Assembly (NCBI GenBank): GCA_019911865.1
Contig: JAIOJQ010000328.1
Coordinates: 1-45,792 of the forward strand
DNA from: Thermoanaerobaculia bacterium
GTDB lineage: Bacteria; Acidobacteriota; Thermoanaerobaculia; Multivoradales; JAGPDF01
Direction of reading: 5' to 3'
Length of the DNA stretch: 45,792 nucleotides
Shown: positions 19,940 to 28,661 of the stretch, piece after piece
How positions within the stretch are numbered: the first letter of the stretch is position 1
How the letters are laid out: each line of letters opens with the position of its first letter
The notes under the pieces: generated by a model
What the model was told of the DNA's origin: nothing
Database searches by the model: none
The model's input: only the letters and a program-made list of their open reading frames with translations
Made by a program: the position numbers and the translations under genes

Positions 19940-20504
19940 GAAGAGGGTTGCCGCCATCGAGATCGCTCAGCGGGCCGAAGCCGATCGCGCGCTGGCCGAG
20001 GCCTACCGCCGCGTTGCCGGTCCGGACGGCGATCCGGCTCACATTCTGGCCGTCTCCTCGCCGAATCCCCGGGCGATGGAGGATCACGCGCGCCTCTATC
20101 GCGGCTTGATGTTCGGTGCCTCGCCCCTGTCGCGCAGCGAGCGCGAGCTCGTCGCGACGGTCGTCTCGCGGACCAACGGCTGCCACTACTGAATCGAGCA
20201 CCACGGACGGGCTCTCCGGGCCGAGAGTCACGACGATGCGATGACCGACGCGGTGATGGCGGGAAACCGGGCCGCCGTCCTCGAGGCCCCGCGTCCGCGG
20301 GCGCTGTGCGCCTTCGCCGAGAAGCTGACGCGGGATCCCGGCGCCTGCGGCGAGGACGACCCCGCGCCGCTGCGGGCGCTCGGCCTGTCGGACCGCGCCC
20401 TCCACGACCTCGTGCTGGTGGTCGCCTATTTCAACTTCGTCAACCGTATCGCCTCGGGACTGGAAGTGCAGCTCGAGCCGGGTGAGCCGGCTCGCGAGCG
20501 GTAA
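19920..20504 (+). CDS. AhpD-like (peroxidase-related, carboxymuconolactone decarboxylase fold) protein; candidate selenoprotein with Sec at TGA 20190-20192
   Basis: GTG 19920 to TAA 20502-20504, in frame through TGA. Product: VRPPASKKRVAAIEIAQRAEADRALAEAYRRVAGPDGDPAHILAVSSPNPRAMEDHARLYRGLMFGASPLSRSERELVATVVSRTNGCHY-U-IEHHGRALRAESHDDAMTDAVMAGNRAAVLEAPRPRALCAFAEKLTRDPGACGEDDPAPLRALGLSDRALHDLVLVVAYFNFVNRIASGLEVQLEPGEPARER. U occupies the second Cys of the NGCHYCxEHHG motif. Confidence 0.85.
20210..20229 (+). promoter_or_regulatory. putative bacterial SECIS hairpin
   Basis: GGCUCUC-CGGGCC-GAGAGUC: 7 paired positions (one G-U), 6-nt loop with G at position 2; loop starts 24 nt after the TGA. Confidence 0.65.
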
Positions 20505-20529
20505 CCGTTTCTCCGCTGCCGGCAAAGAG
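20500..20529 (+). promoter_or_regulatory. ECF-type promoter motif B: GGTAACCG-N14-GCAAAGAG, upstream of the Cys-type AhpD
   Basis: Same elements and spacing as A, C and D; ~74 bp upstream of 20603. Confidence 0.75.
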
Positions 20530-20602
20530 TGACTGCGAACGGAAACCGAACCCGTTCGCGTGGCGCCGATTCCGGCGCGCACCCAGACCCGGGAGATCCC
20601 GC

Positions 20603-21172
20603 ATGACCGATTTCCGGATTCACGCTTCAGACTCCGCCCCCGAGGCGTCCCGCATCGCGCTCGCCGGAGCCCGGAGCAAGTACGGCTTCGTCCCCAACCC
20701 GATCGGCATGCTGGCCGAGTCGCCGGCCGCCGTGGCCGGCTACCTCGGCATCGGCGAGCAGTTCGACGAATCTTCGTTCACGCCGGTCGAGCGCCAGGTC
20801 GTGTTGCTCGCCGTCAGCTTCGAGAACGCCTGCGACTACTGCATGGCCGCGCACACGGTCATCGCCGGCATGAGCCGGGTCCCCGCCGCGACGATCGAGG
20901 CCCTGCGCTCCGGCGACCCGCTGCCGGAGGCGCGCCTCGACGCCCTGGCGTGCTTCACCCGCACCGTGGTGCGCGAACGCGGCCGCGTCTGCGAGCCCGA
21001 ACTCGCCGCCTTCCTCGCCGCCGGCTTCACCCGCGCCCAGGTCCTCGAGGTCGTCCTCGGCGTCGCGATGAAGACCTTGAGCAACTACGCCAACCACCTC
21101 GCCCGCACCCCCCTCGACCCGGCGTTCGCCCCGGCCCGCTGGGAGCCGGCGCACCTCGCGCCGGTCGGCTGA
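20603..21172 (+). CDS. AhpD/carboxymuconolactone decarboxylase family protein (Cys form)
   Basis: VERQVVLLAVSFENACDYCMAAHTVIAGM: canonical CxxC…H active site. Confidence 0.93.
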   Translation: MTDFRIHASDSAPEASRIALAGARSKYGFVPNPIGMLAESPAAVAGYLGIGEQFDESSFTPVERQVVLLAVSFENACDYCMAAHTVIAGMSRVPAATIEALRSGDPLPEARLDALACFTRTVVRERGRVCEPELAAFLAAGFTRAQVLEVVLGVAMKTLSNYANHLARTPLDPAFAPARWEPAHLAPVG

Positions 21173-21242
21173 AGACAGGGCCAGCGCCGGCTTCACCCGC
21201 TCTCCGGGTCGCTCGTGCGGCCCGGGGGTACCTTGCCCCTCC

Positions 21243-22730
21243 TCAGTCGCCCCCGGCCGGGACGGCGCTCGCAGCGGCACGGATCTCGTCCAGGATGGCG
21301 TCGAGGTCGGACTCCTCGAGATCGGGATTGACACAGACCAGGCGCAGAACGCGGCGGCCGGCGACCGTGCCGTAGCCGATCTTCAGACGACCCTCGCGGT
21401 CGAGCCAGTCGCAGAGGGCGGCGCTGTCGCGGCCGCGCACCGCGAAGCAGACGTTGATCGAGGGCGGCGGCTCGATCAGCTCGAGCGCGGGATCCGCGGC
21501 GATTTTCGCGGCGGCGAGGCGGGCGAGGGCGAACTGGCGCTGGATGCGCTCGTCCCAGCCGCGATCGCCGAGCCGCAACCAGGCGGCCCAGAGCTTGAGC
21601 GCATCGTTGCGGCGCCCGCACTGGATCGAGCGGTGCCCGGGATTGACGTCGTCTTCGTGCGACTGGAAGAGATACTCGGCAGTCTCGTCGAGGCTGCGGG
21701 TGAGCTCGCCGCGCCGCGCCACCAGGAGCACCGAGCACTGCAGCGGCACGCCCATCATCTTGTGCGGATTCCAGGTGAACGTATCGGCCAGCTCGACGCC
21801 GTCGATCAGCTCGCGCCGCGCGGGGCAGAGCACCACGCTGCCGCCCAGCGCGCCGTCGACGTGCAGCCAGGCGCCGTACTCGCGGGCCAGCGCCGCGAGG
21901 GCGCGAATCGGGTCGAAGGCGCCGCGCACCGTGGTGCCGGCGGTGGCGTTGATCAGCGCCGGCCGCACGCCGCGCGCGCGGTCCTCCGCGAGCTTCTGCG
22001 CCAGGGCGCCGACATCCATCCGGCCGACGTCGTCCGTCGGCACCCGCCGCACACTGTCGCGCCCGAGCCCGAGGATGCCGGCGTTCTTGGGGATCGAGTA
22101 GTGACCCTCCGCCGAGGTGTAGATCGCGAGGCGCTCGCCGCCGAGTCCGCGGTCACGCGACTCGGGGGAGGCGACGTTGCGCGCCAGCAGCAGCGCCACG
22201 AGATTGGCGATCGACCCGCCGGGAGTGAAGCAGCCCTCGGCGTCGGCCAGGCCGGCGTGGCGCGCCATGTGGCGGAGCAGCTCGCGCTCGACCAGTATCT
22301 GGGCGCCGGCGGCCTTGAAGGTGTACATCGACACGTTGGGCACGACGGCGAGCATCTCGGCCGCCATCCCCGCCGGCTCGCGGCCGCCGAAGAGCTGGTT
22401 GACGAAGCGCCAGCTCGAGCTCGACGGCGTCGCGGCCAGCGCCGAGCGCAGGCGCGCCAGGACCGCGGGGGTCGCGAGCCCGTCCGCTCCCAGGCGCAGC
22501 TCGAGCCGGCTCTCGAGCCGGACGGGGTCCCCGTCCCCGGCTTCGGCCGGCGCGTTCTCCTGCGCCACGAGCTCGCGGGCGAGGGCCGGGACCGCAGCCA
22601 GCCACTCTTCGAGCTCGCGGGCACGGCGTTCGCGCCCCGCCTCGGACGGCGCTTCGGACGGAGATTCAGGCGGGTCGGGACGTCGGTCGACGGTGGTCAA
22701 GGCACGCCTCCTCGGAACTCGGACCGCCAT
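21243..22730 (-). CDS. pyridoxal-dependent decarboxylase (group II amino-acid decarboxylase)
   Basis: HVDGALGGSVVLCPARRELIDGVELADTFTWNPHKMMGVPLQCSVLLV (PLP Lys); FTPGGSIANLVALLLARN. Start uncertain. Confidence 0.92.
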   Translation of the reverse strand: MAVRVPRRRALTTVDRRPDPPESPSEAPSEAGRERRARELEEWLAAVPALARELVAQENAPAEAGDGDPVRLESRLELRLGADGLATPAVLARLRSALAATPSSSSWRFVNQLFGGREPAGMAAEMLAVVPNVSMYTFKAAGAQILVERELLRHMARHAGLADAEGCFTPGGSIANLVALLLARNVASPESRDRGLGGERLAIYTSAEGHYSIPKNAGILGLGRDSVRRVPTDDVGRMDVGALAQKLAEDRARGVRPALINATAGTTVRGAFDPIRALAALAREYGAWLHVDGALGGSVVLCPARRELIDGVELADTFTWNPHKMMGVPLQCSVLLVARRGELTRSLDETAEYLFQSHEDDVNPGHRSIQCGRRNDALKLWAAWLRLGDRGWDERIQRQFALARLAAAKIAADPALELIEPPPSINVCFAVRGRDSAALCDWLDREGRLKIGYGTVAGRRVLRLVCVNPDLEESDLDAILDEIRAAASAVPAGGD

Positions 22731-22768
22731 CTTACGCGTCGACACCTGCCGCCGGACGTGATCCACCC

Positions 22769-22798
22769 GGTAACCGAATCCGCGGGCGCGGCGAAGAT
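22769..22798 (+). promoter_or_regulatory. ECF-type promoter motif C: GGTAACCG-N14-GCGAAGAT, upstream of the TVP38-reductase pair
   Basis: Same elements and spacing as A, B and D; ~55 bp upstream of 22853. Confidence 0.75.
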
Positions 22799-22852
22799 CC
22801 CGGTGAACGCACCGTTCGCGCACTCCCGGCGGCGAATCGGAGGGAAGCAACC

Positions 22853-23602
22853 ATGGCACTCGAAGTGGATGACCTGACGGCGGATCCGAGGAGCCGGGTT
22901 TCCGTCCGACGGAGTCGGCGATGGCTCCGACCGCTGCTCTTCTTCGTCGTCCTGGCGGCGCTGGCGGTGGCTGCGCCGCTCCTCGGACTCGGCCAACGCC
23001 TCACGGAGCTGCGCGGCTGGATCGAGGGGCTGGGCGCGCTCGGTCCGCTGGTCTTCGCCCTGATCTACTCGATCGCGACCGTGGCGGCGGTGCCGGCTTC
23101 GCTCCTGACGATCGCGGCCGGCGCGATGTTCGGCTCGGGGGTGGGCGTCGCGACCGTGATTCTGGGAGCGACTGCCGGCGCGACGGCGGCTTTCGCGATC
23201 GCGCGCTGGATGGCCCGGGACGCGGTGGCCGGCTGGCTCGCGAAGAACGAGAAGTTCGCGCGGCTGGACGCGATGACCGAGCGTCACGGCGCGATCATCG
23301 TCGCCGTCACCCGGCTGCTGCCGATCTTCCCCTTCAATCTGCTCAACTACGGTTTCGGACTGACGCGGGTCCGCTTCGGCACCTACGTGCTCTGGTCGTT
23401 CCTCTGCATGCTTCCCGGGACGGCGCTCTACGTGGTCGGCGCCGACGCGGTCACCCGCGGCCTCGAGGAGGGGCGGATTCCGTGGGGCCTGATCGCGGTG
23501 CTCGTCGGAGTCCTGGTGCTGCTGCTCCTCGTCGTCCGGCACGCGCGTCGCGTCCTCGCGGCGCGCGAGGCGGCGGCGACGGCGGCCGAGGAGCGAGCAT
23601 GA
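22853..23602 (+). CDS. TVP38/TMEM64 (DedA-like) family membrane protein
   Basis: GALGPLVFALIYSIATVAAVPASLLTIAAGAMFGSGVGVATVILGATAGATAAFAIAR…RLLPIFPFNLLNYGFGLTRV. Confidence 0.93.
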   Translation: MALEVDDLTADPRSRVSVRRSRRWLRPLLFFVVLAALAVAAPLLGLGQRLTELRGWIEGLGALGPLVFALIYSIATVAAVPASLLTIAAGAMFGSGVGVATVILGATAGATAAFAIARWMARDAVAGWLAKNEKFARLDAMTERHGAIIVAVTRLLPIFPFNLLNYGFGLTRVRFGTYVLWSFLCMLPGTALYVVGADAVTRGLEEGRIPWGLIAVLVGVLVLLLLVVRHARRVLAAREAAATAAEERA

Positions 23603-25140
23603 GCCTCCCGGAGCTGACCTCCTCGCCCCACGACCTCGCGCTCGATTCGTTCGTCCATCCGCCCGACTGGGTCAACCCCCGACCCGCGGCGAAGTACCAC
23701 CTGGTCGTCGTCGGCGCCGGTACCGCGGGTCTGGTCACGGCCGCCGGTGCCGCGGGGCTCGGCGCGCGCGTCGCGCTGGTCGAGCGCCACCGGATGGGCG
23801 GCGACTGCCTCAACGTCGGCTGCGTCCCGTCCAAGGCGGTGCTCGCCAGCGCCCGGGCGGCGGCGGACGTGGCGCGGGCCGCGCAACTCGGGATCAGCGT
23901 GCGCGGGCCGGTGGCGGTCGACTTTCCGGCAGTCATGGAGCGCATGCGGAAGCTGCGCGCGTCGATCGCGCCGCACGACGCCGCGCGCCGGTTCCGCGAC
24001 CTGGGCATCGACGTCTTCCTGGGCGAGGCCTGCTTCCGTTCGGCCGACGAAGTCGAGGTCGGCGGAGCGCGCCTGCGGTTCGCCCGCGCCGTCGTCGCGA
24101 CGGGGGGGCGTCCGGCGGTGCCGCCGATCGCCGGTCTGGTGGAGGCGGGATTCCGCACCAACGAGACGATTTTCAACCTCACCGAGCTGCCGCGGCGTCT
24201 GGCGGTGATCGGCGGCGGGCCGATCGGCTGCGAGCTGGCGCAGGCCTTCAGCCGGCTCGGCGCGCAGGTGACCATCGTCCAGAACCATCCCCGGTTCCTG
24301 CCGCGGGAGGATCGCGACGCCTCCGGGGTACTGCTCGGCGCCTTCCGGGCGTCGGGGCTCGGCGTCCGGCTCGACACCGAGGTCGAACGGGTCGAGACGA
24401 TCGGCGCCGAACGGATCCTCCACTTGAGGCGGAACGGATCGCGCGAGCGGCTCACCGTCGACGAGATCCTGGTCGCGACCGGCCGGCTCCCCAACGTCGC
24501 GGGTCTCGGGCTGGAACGGGCCGGAGTCCGCTTCGGGCCGGAGGGCATCGAGGTCGACGACTTCCTGCGGACGACCAACCGCCGGATCTTCGCCGCCGGC
24601 GACGTCGCCCTGACCCACCGGTTCACCCACGTCGCGGACGCCGCGGCGCGGCTGGTGATCCAGAACGCCCTGTTTCCGCTCAGGCGGAAGTACTCGGCGC
24701 TCGACATCCCGTGGTCGACCTACACCGATCCGGAAATCGCGCACGTGGGGCTCGACGAGCACCAGGCCCGCGAGCGCGGCGAGCGCATCGAGACCGTCAC
24801 GATCCCGTTCGCCGAGGTCGATCGCGCCCGGCTCGAAGGGGAGACGGAGGGCTTCGTCCGCGTCCACGCGGCGGCGAAATCGGGCCGGATCCTCGGCGCC
24901 ACGATCGTCGGCCGCGGCGCCGGCGACCTGATTTCGGAGATCGCCACGGCGATGGCGGGCCGCCTCGCCCTCGGCGCGCTGGGATCGGTGATCCATCCTT
25001 ACCCGACGCGCGCGGAGGCGATCCGCAAGGCCGGCGACGCCTGGAATCGCCGCCGCCTGACGCCGCGCTCGAAGCGCCTGCTCGAAGGGTACCTGTCGCT
25101 GCGCTTCGGCCGCGAGGTTCGGGGACAGGCCACCCGCTAG
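23599..25140 (+). CDS. FAD-dependent pyridine nucleotide-disulfide oxidoreductase (mercuric reductase/dihydrolipoamide dehydrogenase-like)
   Basis: VVVGAGTAGLVTAAGAAGLGARVALVERHRMGGDCLNVGCVPSKAV; overlaps the TVP38 stop (ATGA). Confidence 0.95.
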   Translation: MSLPELTSSPHDLALDSFVHPPDWVNPRPAAKYHLVVVGAGTAGLVTAAGAAGLGARVALVERHRMGGDCLNVGCVPSKAVLASARAAADVARAAQLGISVRGPVAVDFPAVMERMRKLRASIAPHDAARRFRDLGIDVFLGEACFRSADEVEVGGARLRFARAVVATGGRPAVPPIAGLVEAGFRTNETIFNLTELPRRLAVIGGGPIGCELAQAFSRLGAQVTIVQNHPRFLPREDRDASGVLLGAFRASGLGVRLDTEVERVETIGAERILHLRRNGSRERLTVDEILVATGRLPNVAGLGLERAGVRFGPEGIEVDDFLRTTNRRIFAAGDVALTHRFTHVADAAARLVIQNALFPLRRKYSALDIPWSTYTDPEIAHVGLDEHQARERGERIETVTIPFAEVDRARLEGETEGFVRVHAAAKSGRILGATIVGRGAGDLISEIATAMAGRLALGALGSVIHPYPTRAEAIRKAGDAWNRRRLTPRSKRLLEGYLSLRFGREVRGQATR

Positions 25141-25152
25141 GATGGGGGCGCG

Positions 25153-27069
25153 ATGCCCAAGCAGTACAGCCATGGCGGACGGGTGAGCTCGCGACCTGGC
25201 GGCGTTGCGGGCGGAGCGCCGGTCGACGAGCGCGCGCCACGCACGCTCCGCCAGCGCGTTTCGGCGCTCGGCAACTTGCCGCCGTTCCTGCGGCTGGTCT
25301 GGGAGATCCACCCCGCCATGGCCGCCGGCACGCTCGCGCTGCGCTTCGTGCGCGCGCTGCTCCCAGTGGCCACGCTCTTCGTCGGCAAACTGATCATCGA
25401 CGAGGTCGTACGGCTCGGCCGGCTCCCGGATCCACCGCCCGACCTCCCGGCCTGGCTCGCGAGCGGACTGGCGCGCACCCTGCTCGTGCTGCTGCTGTGC
25501 GAGCTCGGACTCGCCATCCTCTCCGACCTCTGCGGCCGGCTGGTGTCGCTGTTCGAGGCGTTGCTCGCCGAGCGGTTCTCGAACACCACGAGCGTGCGGC
25601 TGATGGAGCACGCGGCGACCCTCGACCTCGAGGACTTCGAGGACAGCGAGGTCCAGGACCAGCTCGAGCGGGCGCGCCGGCAGGCCGCCGGTCGCTCCAG
25701 CCTGCTCGGCCAGCTGTTCGGCCAGGCGCAGGACGTGGTGACGATCGTGGCGTTCGCCGCCGGGCTGGTGTTCTACGCCCCCTGGCTGATCGCCCTGCTG
25801 GTGGTCGCCGTGGTGCCCGCTTTCCTCGGCGAGACCCACTTCAACGCCCAGGGGTACGAGATCGCCTGGCGGCGGACGCCGGCGCGGCGCGAGCTCGACT
25901 ATCTGCGGGTGACCGGCGCCAGCGTCGAGACCGCCAAGGAGGTGAAGATCTTCGGCCTCGAGGCGTTCCTGATCGAGCGTTACCGGGCGCTCGCCGACGA
26001 CCTCTACGCGACCAACCGCGCGCTCGCCGTGCGGCGCGCCGGGTGGGGCGGGCTGTTCACCGCCGCGGGCACGCTCGGCTACTACGGCGCCTACGGCTTC
26101 ATCGCCTGGCGCACGCTGTCCGGCGAGCTGACGATCGGCGACCTGACCTTCCTGTCGGGATCGTTCCGCCGCCTGCGCAACCTGCTCGAGGGGCTGCTGA
26201 TCGGCTTCTCGCAGGTCGCCGGCCAGGCGCTCTACCTCGACGACCTGTTCTCGTTCTTCGAGCTCCAGCCCGAAATCGTCTCGCCAACCGACGCGGCGCC
26301 GTTCCCGAGCCCGATCCGCACCGGCTTCGTCTTCGAGGACGTCGGCTTCCGCTACCCCGGCGCCGAGCGCTGGGCGGTGCGCCACCTCTCGTTCACGCTC
26401 CGGGCGGGAGAAGTGCTGGCGCTGGTGGGCGAGAACGGTGCCGGAAAAACGACCCTGGTCAAGCTCCTGGCGCGACTCTACGACCCCGACGAGGGCCGCA
26501 TTCTGCTCGACGGGCGCGACCTCAGGGAGTACGACCTGGCGGCAGTGCGCGCGCGGGTCGGGGTCATCTTCCAGGACTTCGTGCACTACCATCTGACCGC
26601 CGCCGAGAACATCGCGGTCGGCCGCATCGAAGCGCGCGACGATCGCGCGCGGATCGAAGCCGCGGCCGAGCAGAGTCTCGCGGCCGAGGTGATCGCCAGG
26701 CTTCCCGAGGGGTACGACCAGCTGATCGGCAGACGCTTCAAGAAGGGAGTCGAACTCTCGGGCGGCGAGTGGCAGAAGATCGCCATCGCGCGGGCCTACA
26801 TGCGTGACGCCGACCTGCTCATCCTCGACGAGCCGACCGCGGCACTCGACGCGCGTGCCGAGTTCGAAGTCTTCCGGCGCTTCGCCGAGCTGTCGCACGG
26901 CAAGACCGCCGTGCTCATCTCCCACCGATTTTCGACCGTGCGCCGCGCCGATCGCATCCTCGTGCTCGCCGGCGGCGAGATCGAGGCCGCCGGCACCCAC
27001 GACGAGCTCGTCGCCCAGGACGGCCGCTACGCCGAGCTGTTCGACCTCCAGGCCGCGGGCTTCCGGTAG
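25153..27069 (+). CDS. ABC transporter, fused permease/ATP-binding protein (exporter type)
   Basis: Walker A LVGENGAGKTTLVKLL; signature VELSGGEWQKIAIARA; Walker B LLILDEPTAALDARAE. Confidence 0.95.
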   Translation: MPKQYSHGGRVSSRPGGVAGGAPVDERAPRTLRQRVSALGNLPPFLRLVWEIHPAMAAGTLALRFVRALLPVATLFVGKLIIDEVVRLGRLPDPPPDLPAWLASGLARTLLVLLLCELGLAILSDLCGRLVSLFEALLAERFSNTTSVRLMEHAATLDLEDFEDSEVQDQLERARRQAAGRSSLLGQLFGQAQDVVTIVAFAAGLVFYAPWLIALLVVAVVPAFLGETHFNAQGYEIAWRRTPARRELDYLRVTGASVETAKEVKIFGLEAFLIERYRALADDLYATNRALAVRRAGWGGLFTAAGTLGYYGAYGFIAWRTLSGELTIGDLTFLSGSFRRLRNLLEGLLIGFSQVAGQALYLDDLFSFFELQPEIVSPTDAAPFPSPIRTGFVFEDVGFRYPGAERWAVRHLSFTLRAGEVLALVGENGAGKTTLVKLLARLYDPDEGRILLDGRDLREYDLAAVRARVGVIFQDFVHYHLTAAENIAVGRIEARDDRARIEAAAEQSLAAEVIARLPEGYDQLIGRRFKKGVELSGGEWQKIAIARAYMRDADLLILDEPTAALDARAEFEVFRRFAELSHGKTAVLISHRFSTVRRADRILVLAGGEIEAAGTHDELVAQDGRYAELFDLQAAGFR

Positions 27070-27199
27070 GCGGAATGATGGAAAGGCGGTCCACAGCGCA
27101 CCGCGGCCGGGACCTCGTCGCGTATTGCGGCTCGATGCGCCGCAGCGGATCCCCGGCAGATCCCGATCCCTCACGCAGCCACTCCCAGCGAGGACGCCG

Positions 27200-27553
27200 A
27201 TGAACGAGATCCTGATCCTCCTCAACGACCCGCCCTACGGAAGCGAGCGGTCCTACAACGGCCTGCGCCTGGCCCTCGCGCTGGCCAGAGCGGAGCCCGA
27301 GGCGCGCGTCCACGTCTTCCTGATGGCCGACGCGGTGCTCTGCGGCAAGTCCGGCCAGCAGACTCCCAACGGGTACTACAACCTGGAACGCATGCTGCGG
27401 GCGGTGCTTCGCCACGGCGACGTGCTGCTCTGCGGCAGCTGCATGGATGCGCGCGGACTCTCCGACGCGGAGCTGGTCGAGGGCGCGCGGCGGAGCACGA
27501 TGGAAGAACTCGCGCGGCGAACGCTCGACGCCGGCAAGGTGCTGGTGTTCTGA
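27200..27553 (+). CDS. DsrE family protein
   Basis: MNEILILLNDPPYGSERSYNGLRLALALARAEPEARVHVFLMADAVLCGKSGQQTPNGYYNLERMLRAVLRHGDVLLCGSCMDARGL. Confidence 0.9.
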   Translation: MNEILILLNDPPYGSERSYNGLRLALALARAEPEARVHVFLMADAVLCGKSGQQTPNGYYNLERMLRAVLRHGDVLLCGSCMDARGLSDAELVEGARRSTMEELARRTLDAGKVLVF

Positions 27554-27641
27554 ACCAACGGCGGTGCACGCCGCCGACCCGCAACGGCCTCGCGATGCCG
27601 GGTCAGCCTGCGGGTCGGGCCTCGCCATCCGGTGTGCGGCT

Positions 27642-27863
27642 TCAGTCGGCGCCGGCGCGCTCCATCAGGCTCTGAAAGGTCCACCCGTAGACCAGCGTGC
27701 AGTCGCCCGAGGCCGAGCAGTGGACCTCGGCACGGCGGGGAATGCGGGCGAGGTTGCCGGGCGGGACGTCGATTGCCGGAACCGCGGCGCGCGCCCTCTC
27801 GATCAGCGCTCGGGGCAGCTTCGGGTCGACGGCGTCGATCTCGAGCAGGCGGCCGTCGAGCCG
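27642..27863 (-). pseudogene. 73-codon coding-like segment directly following, and in frame with, the TAG stop of the isocitrate lyase-like gene; gene remnant or readthrough tail
   Basis: RLDGRLLEIDAVDPKLPRALIERARAAVPAIDVPPGNLARIPRRAEVHCSASGDCTLVYGWTFQSLMERAGAD*; no ATG/GTG/TTG near its start. Confidence 0.4.
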
Positions 27864-28661
27864 CTACTCGGCGGCGAGACCGGAGAGCGCGCCGTGCGCC
27901 GCCCGGGCGGCTTCGGCGAGCGACTTCATCGCCAGCCGCCAGGGGATCGGGCCGTGGCTGATGCGGGCGGCGCCCAGCTCCGCGAGGCGAACGAGCGAAG
28001 GCCCGTCCGGCCGCGCGAAGAGGTTGACCGGCAGCGGCGAGGCGGCGCAGAGCCGGGCGATGCGCGCCTCGTCGGCGAGGCCGGGGACGAAGAGACCGTC
28101 GGCGCCGGCGGCGGCCCAGGCCGCTGCCCGCTCGAGTGCGGCGTCAACCAGGGCGTCGTCCTGCTCGGCGGCGGGCGTGACCAGGAAGAGGTCGGTGCGG
28201 GCGTTGACGAAGAAGGGGACGCCGCAGCGCTCGGCCGCCGCGCGCGCCGCGCCGACCCGCGCCGCACTCTCCGCGACCGGGAAGAGTTCGGAAGTGCCGA
28301 TCCTCCGGTCCTCGAGATTGCAGCCCACCGCCCCGGCCGAGAGGGCGCGGGTGACCGTCTCGGACACCACCTCGGAGCTGGCGCCGTAACCCGCCTCGAG
28401 GTCGACCGACACCGGCAGGTCGACCGCGCCGACGATGCGCTCGAGGTTGGCGATGGCGAGATCGAGCGGGATCTTTTCGCCGTCCTCGTAGCCGTGTGCG
28501 GAGGCGACCGGATGGCTGCCCGTGGCGAGCGCCCGCGCGCCGGCGCCGGCCACCGCGCGGGCCGAACCCGCATCCCAGACGTTGAACAGGACGAGCGGCG
28601 CCCCCGGAATATGCAGCCGCGCGAAGGCGCGCGCCCGTGCGAGCTGATCGGCCATGGCCAC
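27864..28661 (-). CDS. isocitrate lyase/phosphoenolpyruvate mutase family protein
   Basis: PLVLFNVWDAGSARAVAGAGARALATGSHPVASAHGYEDGEKIPLDLAIANLERI…PVSVDLEAGYG…GCNLEDR. Confidence 0.93.
   Translation of the reverse strand: MAMADQLARARAFARLHIPGAPLVLFNVWDAGSARAVAGAGARALATGSHPVASAHGYEDGEKIPLDLAIANLERIVGAVDLPVSVDLEAGYGASSEVVSETVTRALSAGAVGCNLEDRRIGTSELFPVAESAARVGAARAAAERCGVPFFVNARTDLFLVTPAAEQDDALVDAALERAAAWAAAGADGLFVPGLADEARIARLCAASPLPVNLFARPDGPSLVRLAELGAARISHGPIPWRLAMKSLAEAARAAHGALSGLAAE

Noticed and set aside
23428-27225. 1265-aa minus-strand ORF
   Set aside because: Antisense shadow of the TVP38, FAD-reductase and ABC transporter genes, typical of high-GC DNA; low-complexity R/A/G/E-rich translation with no family motifs.
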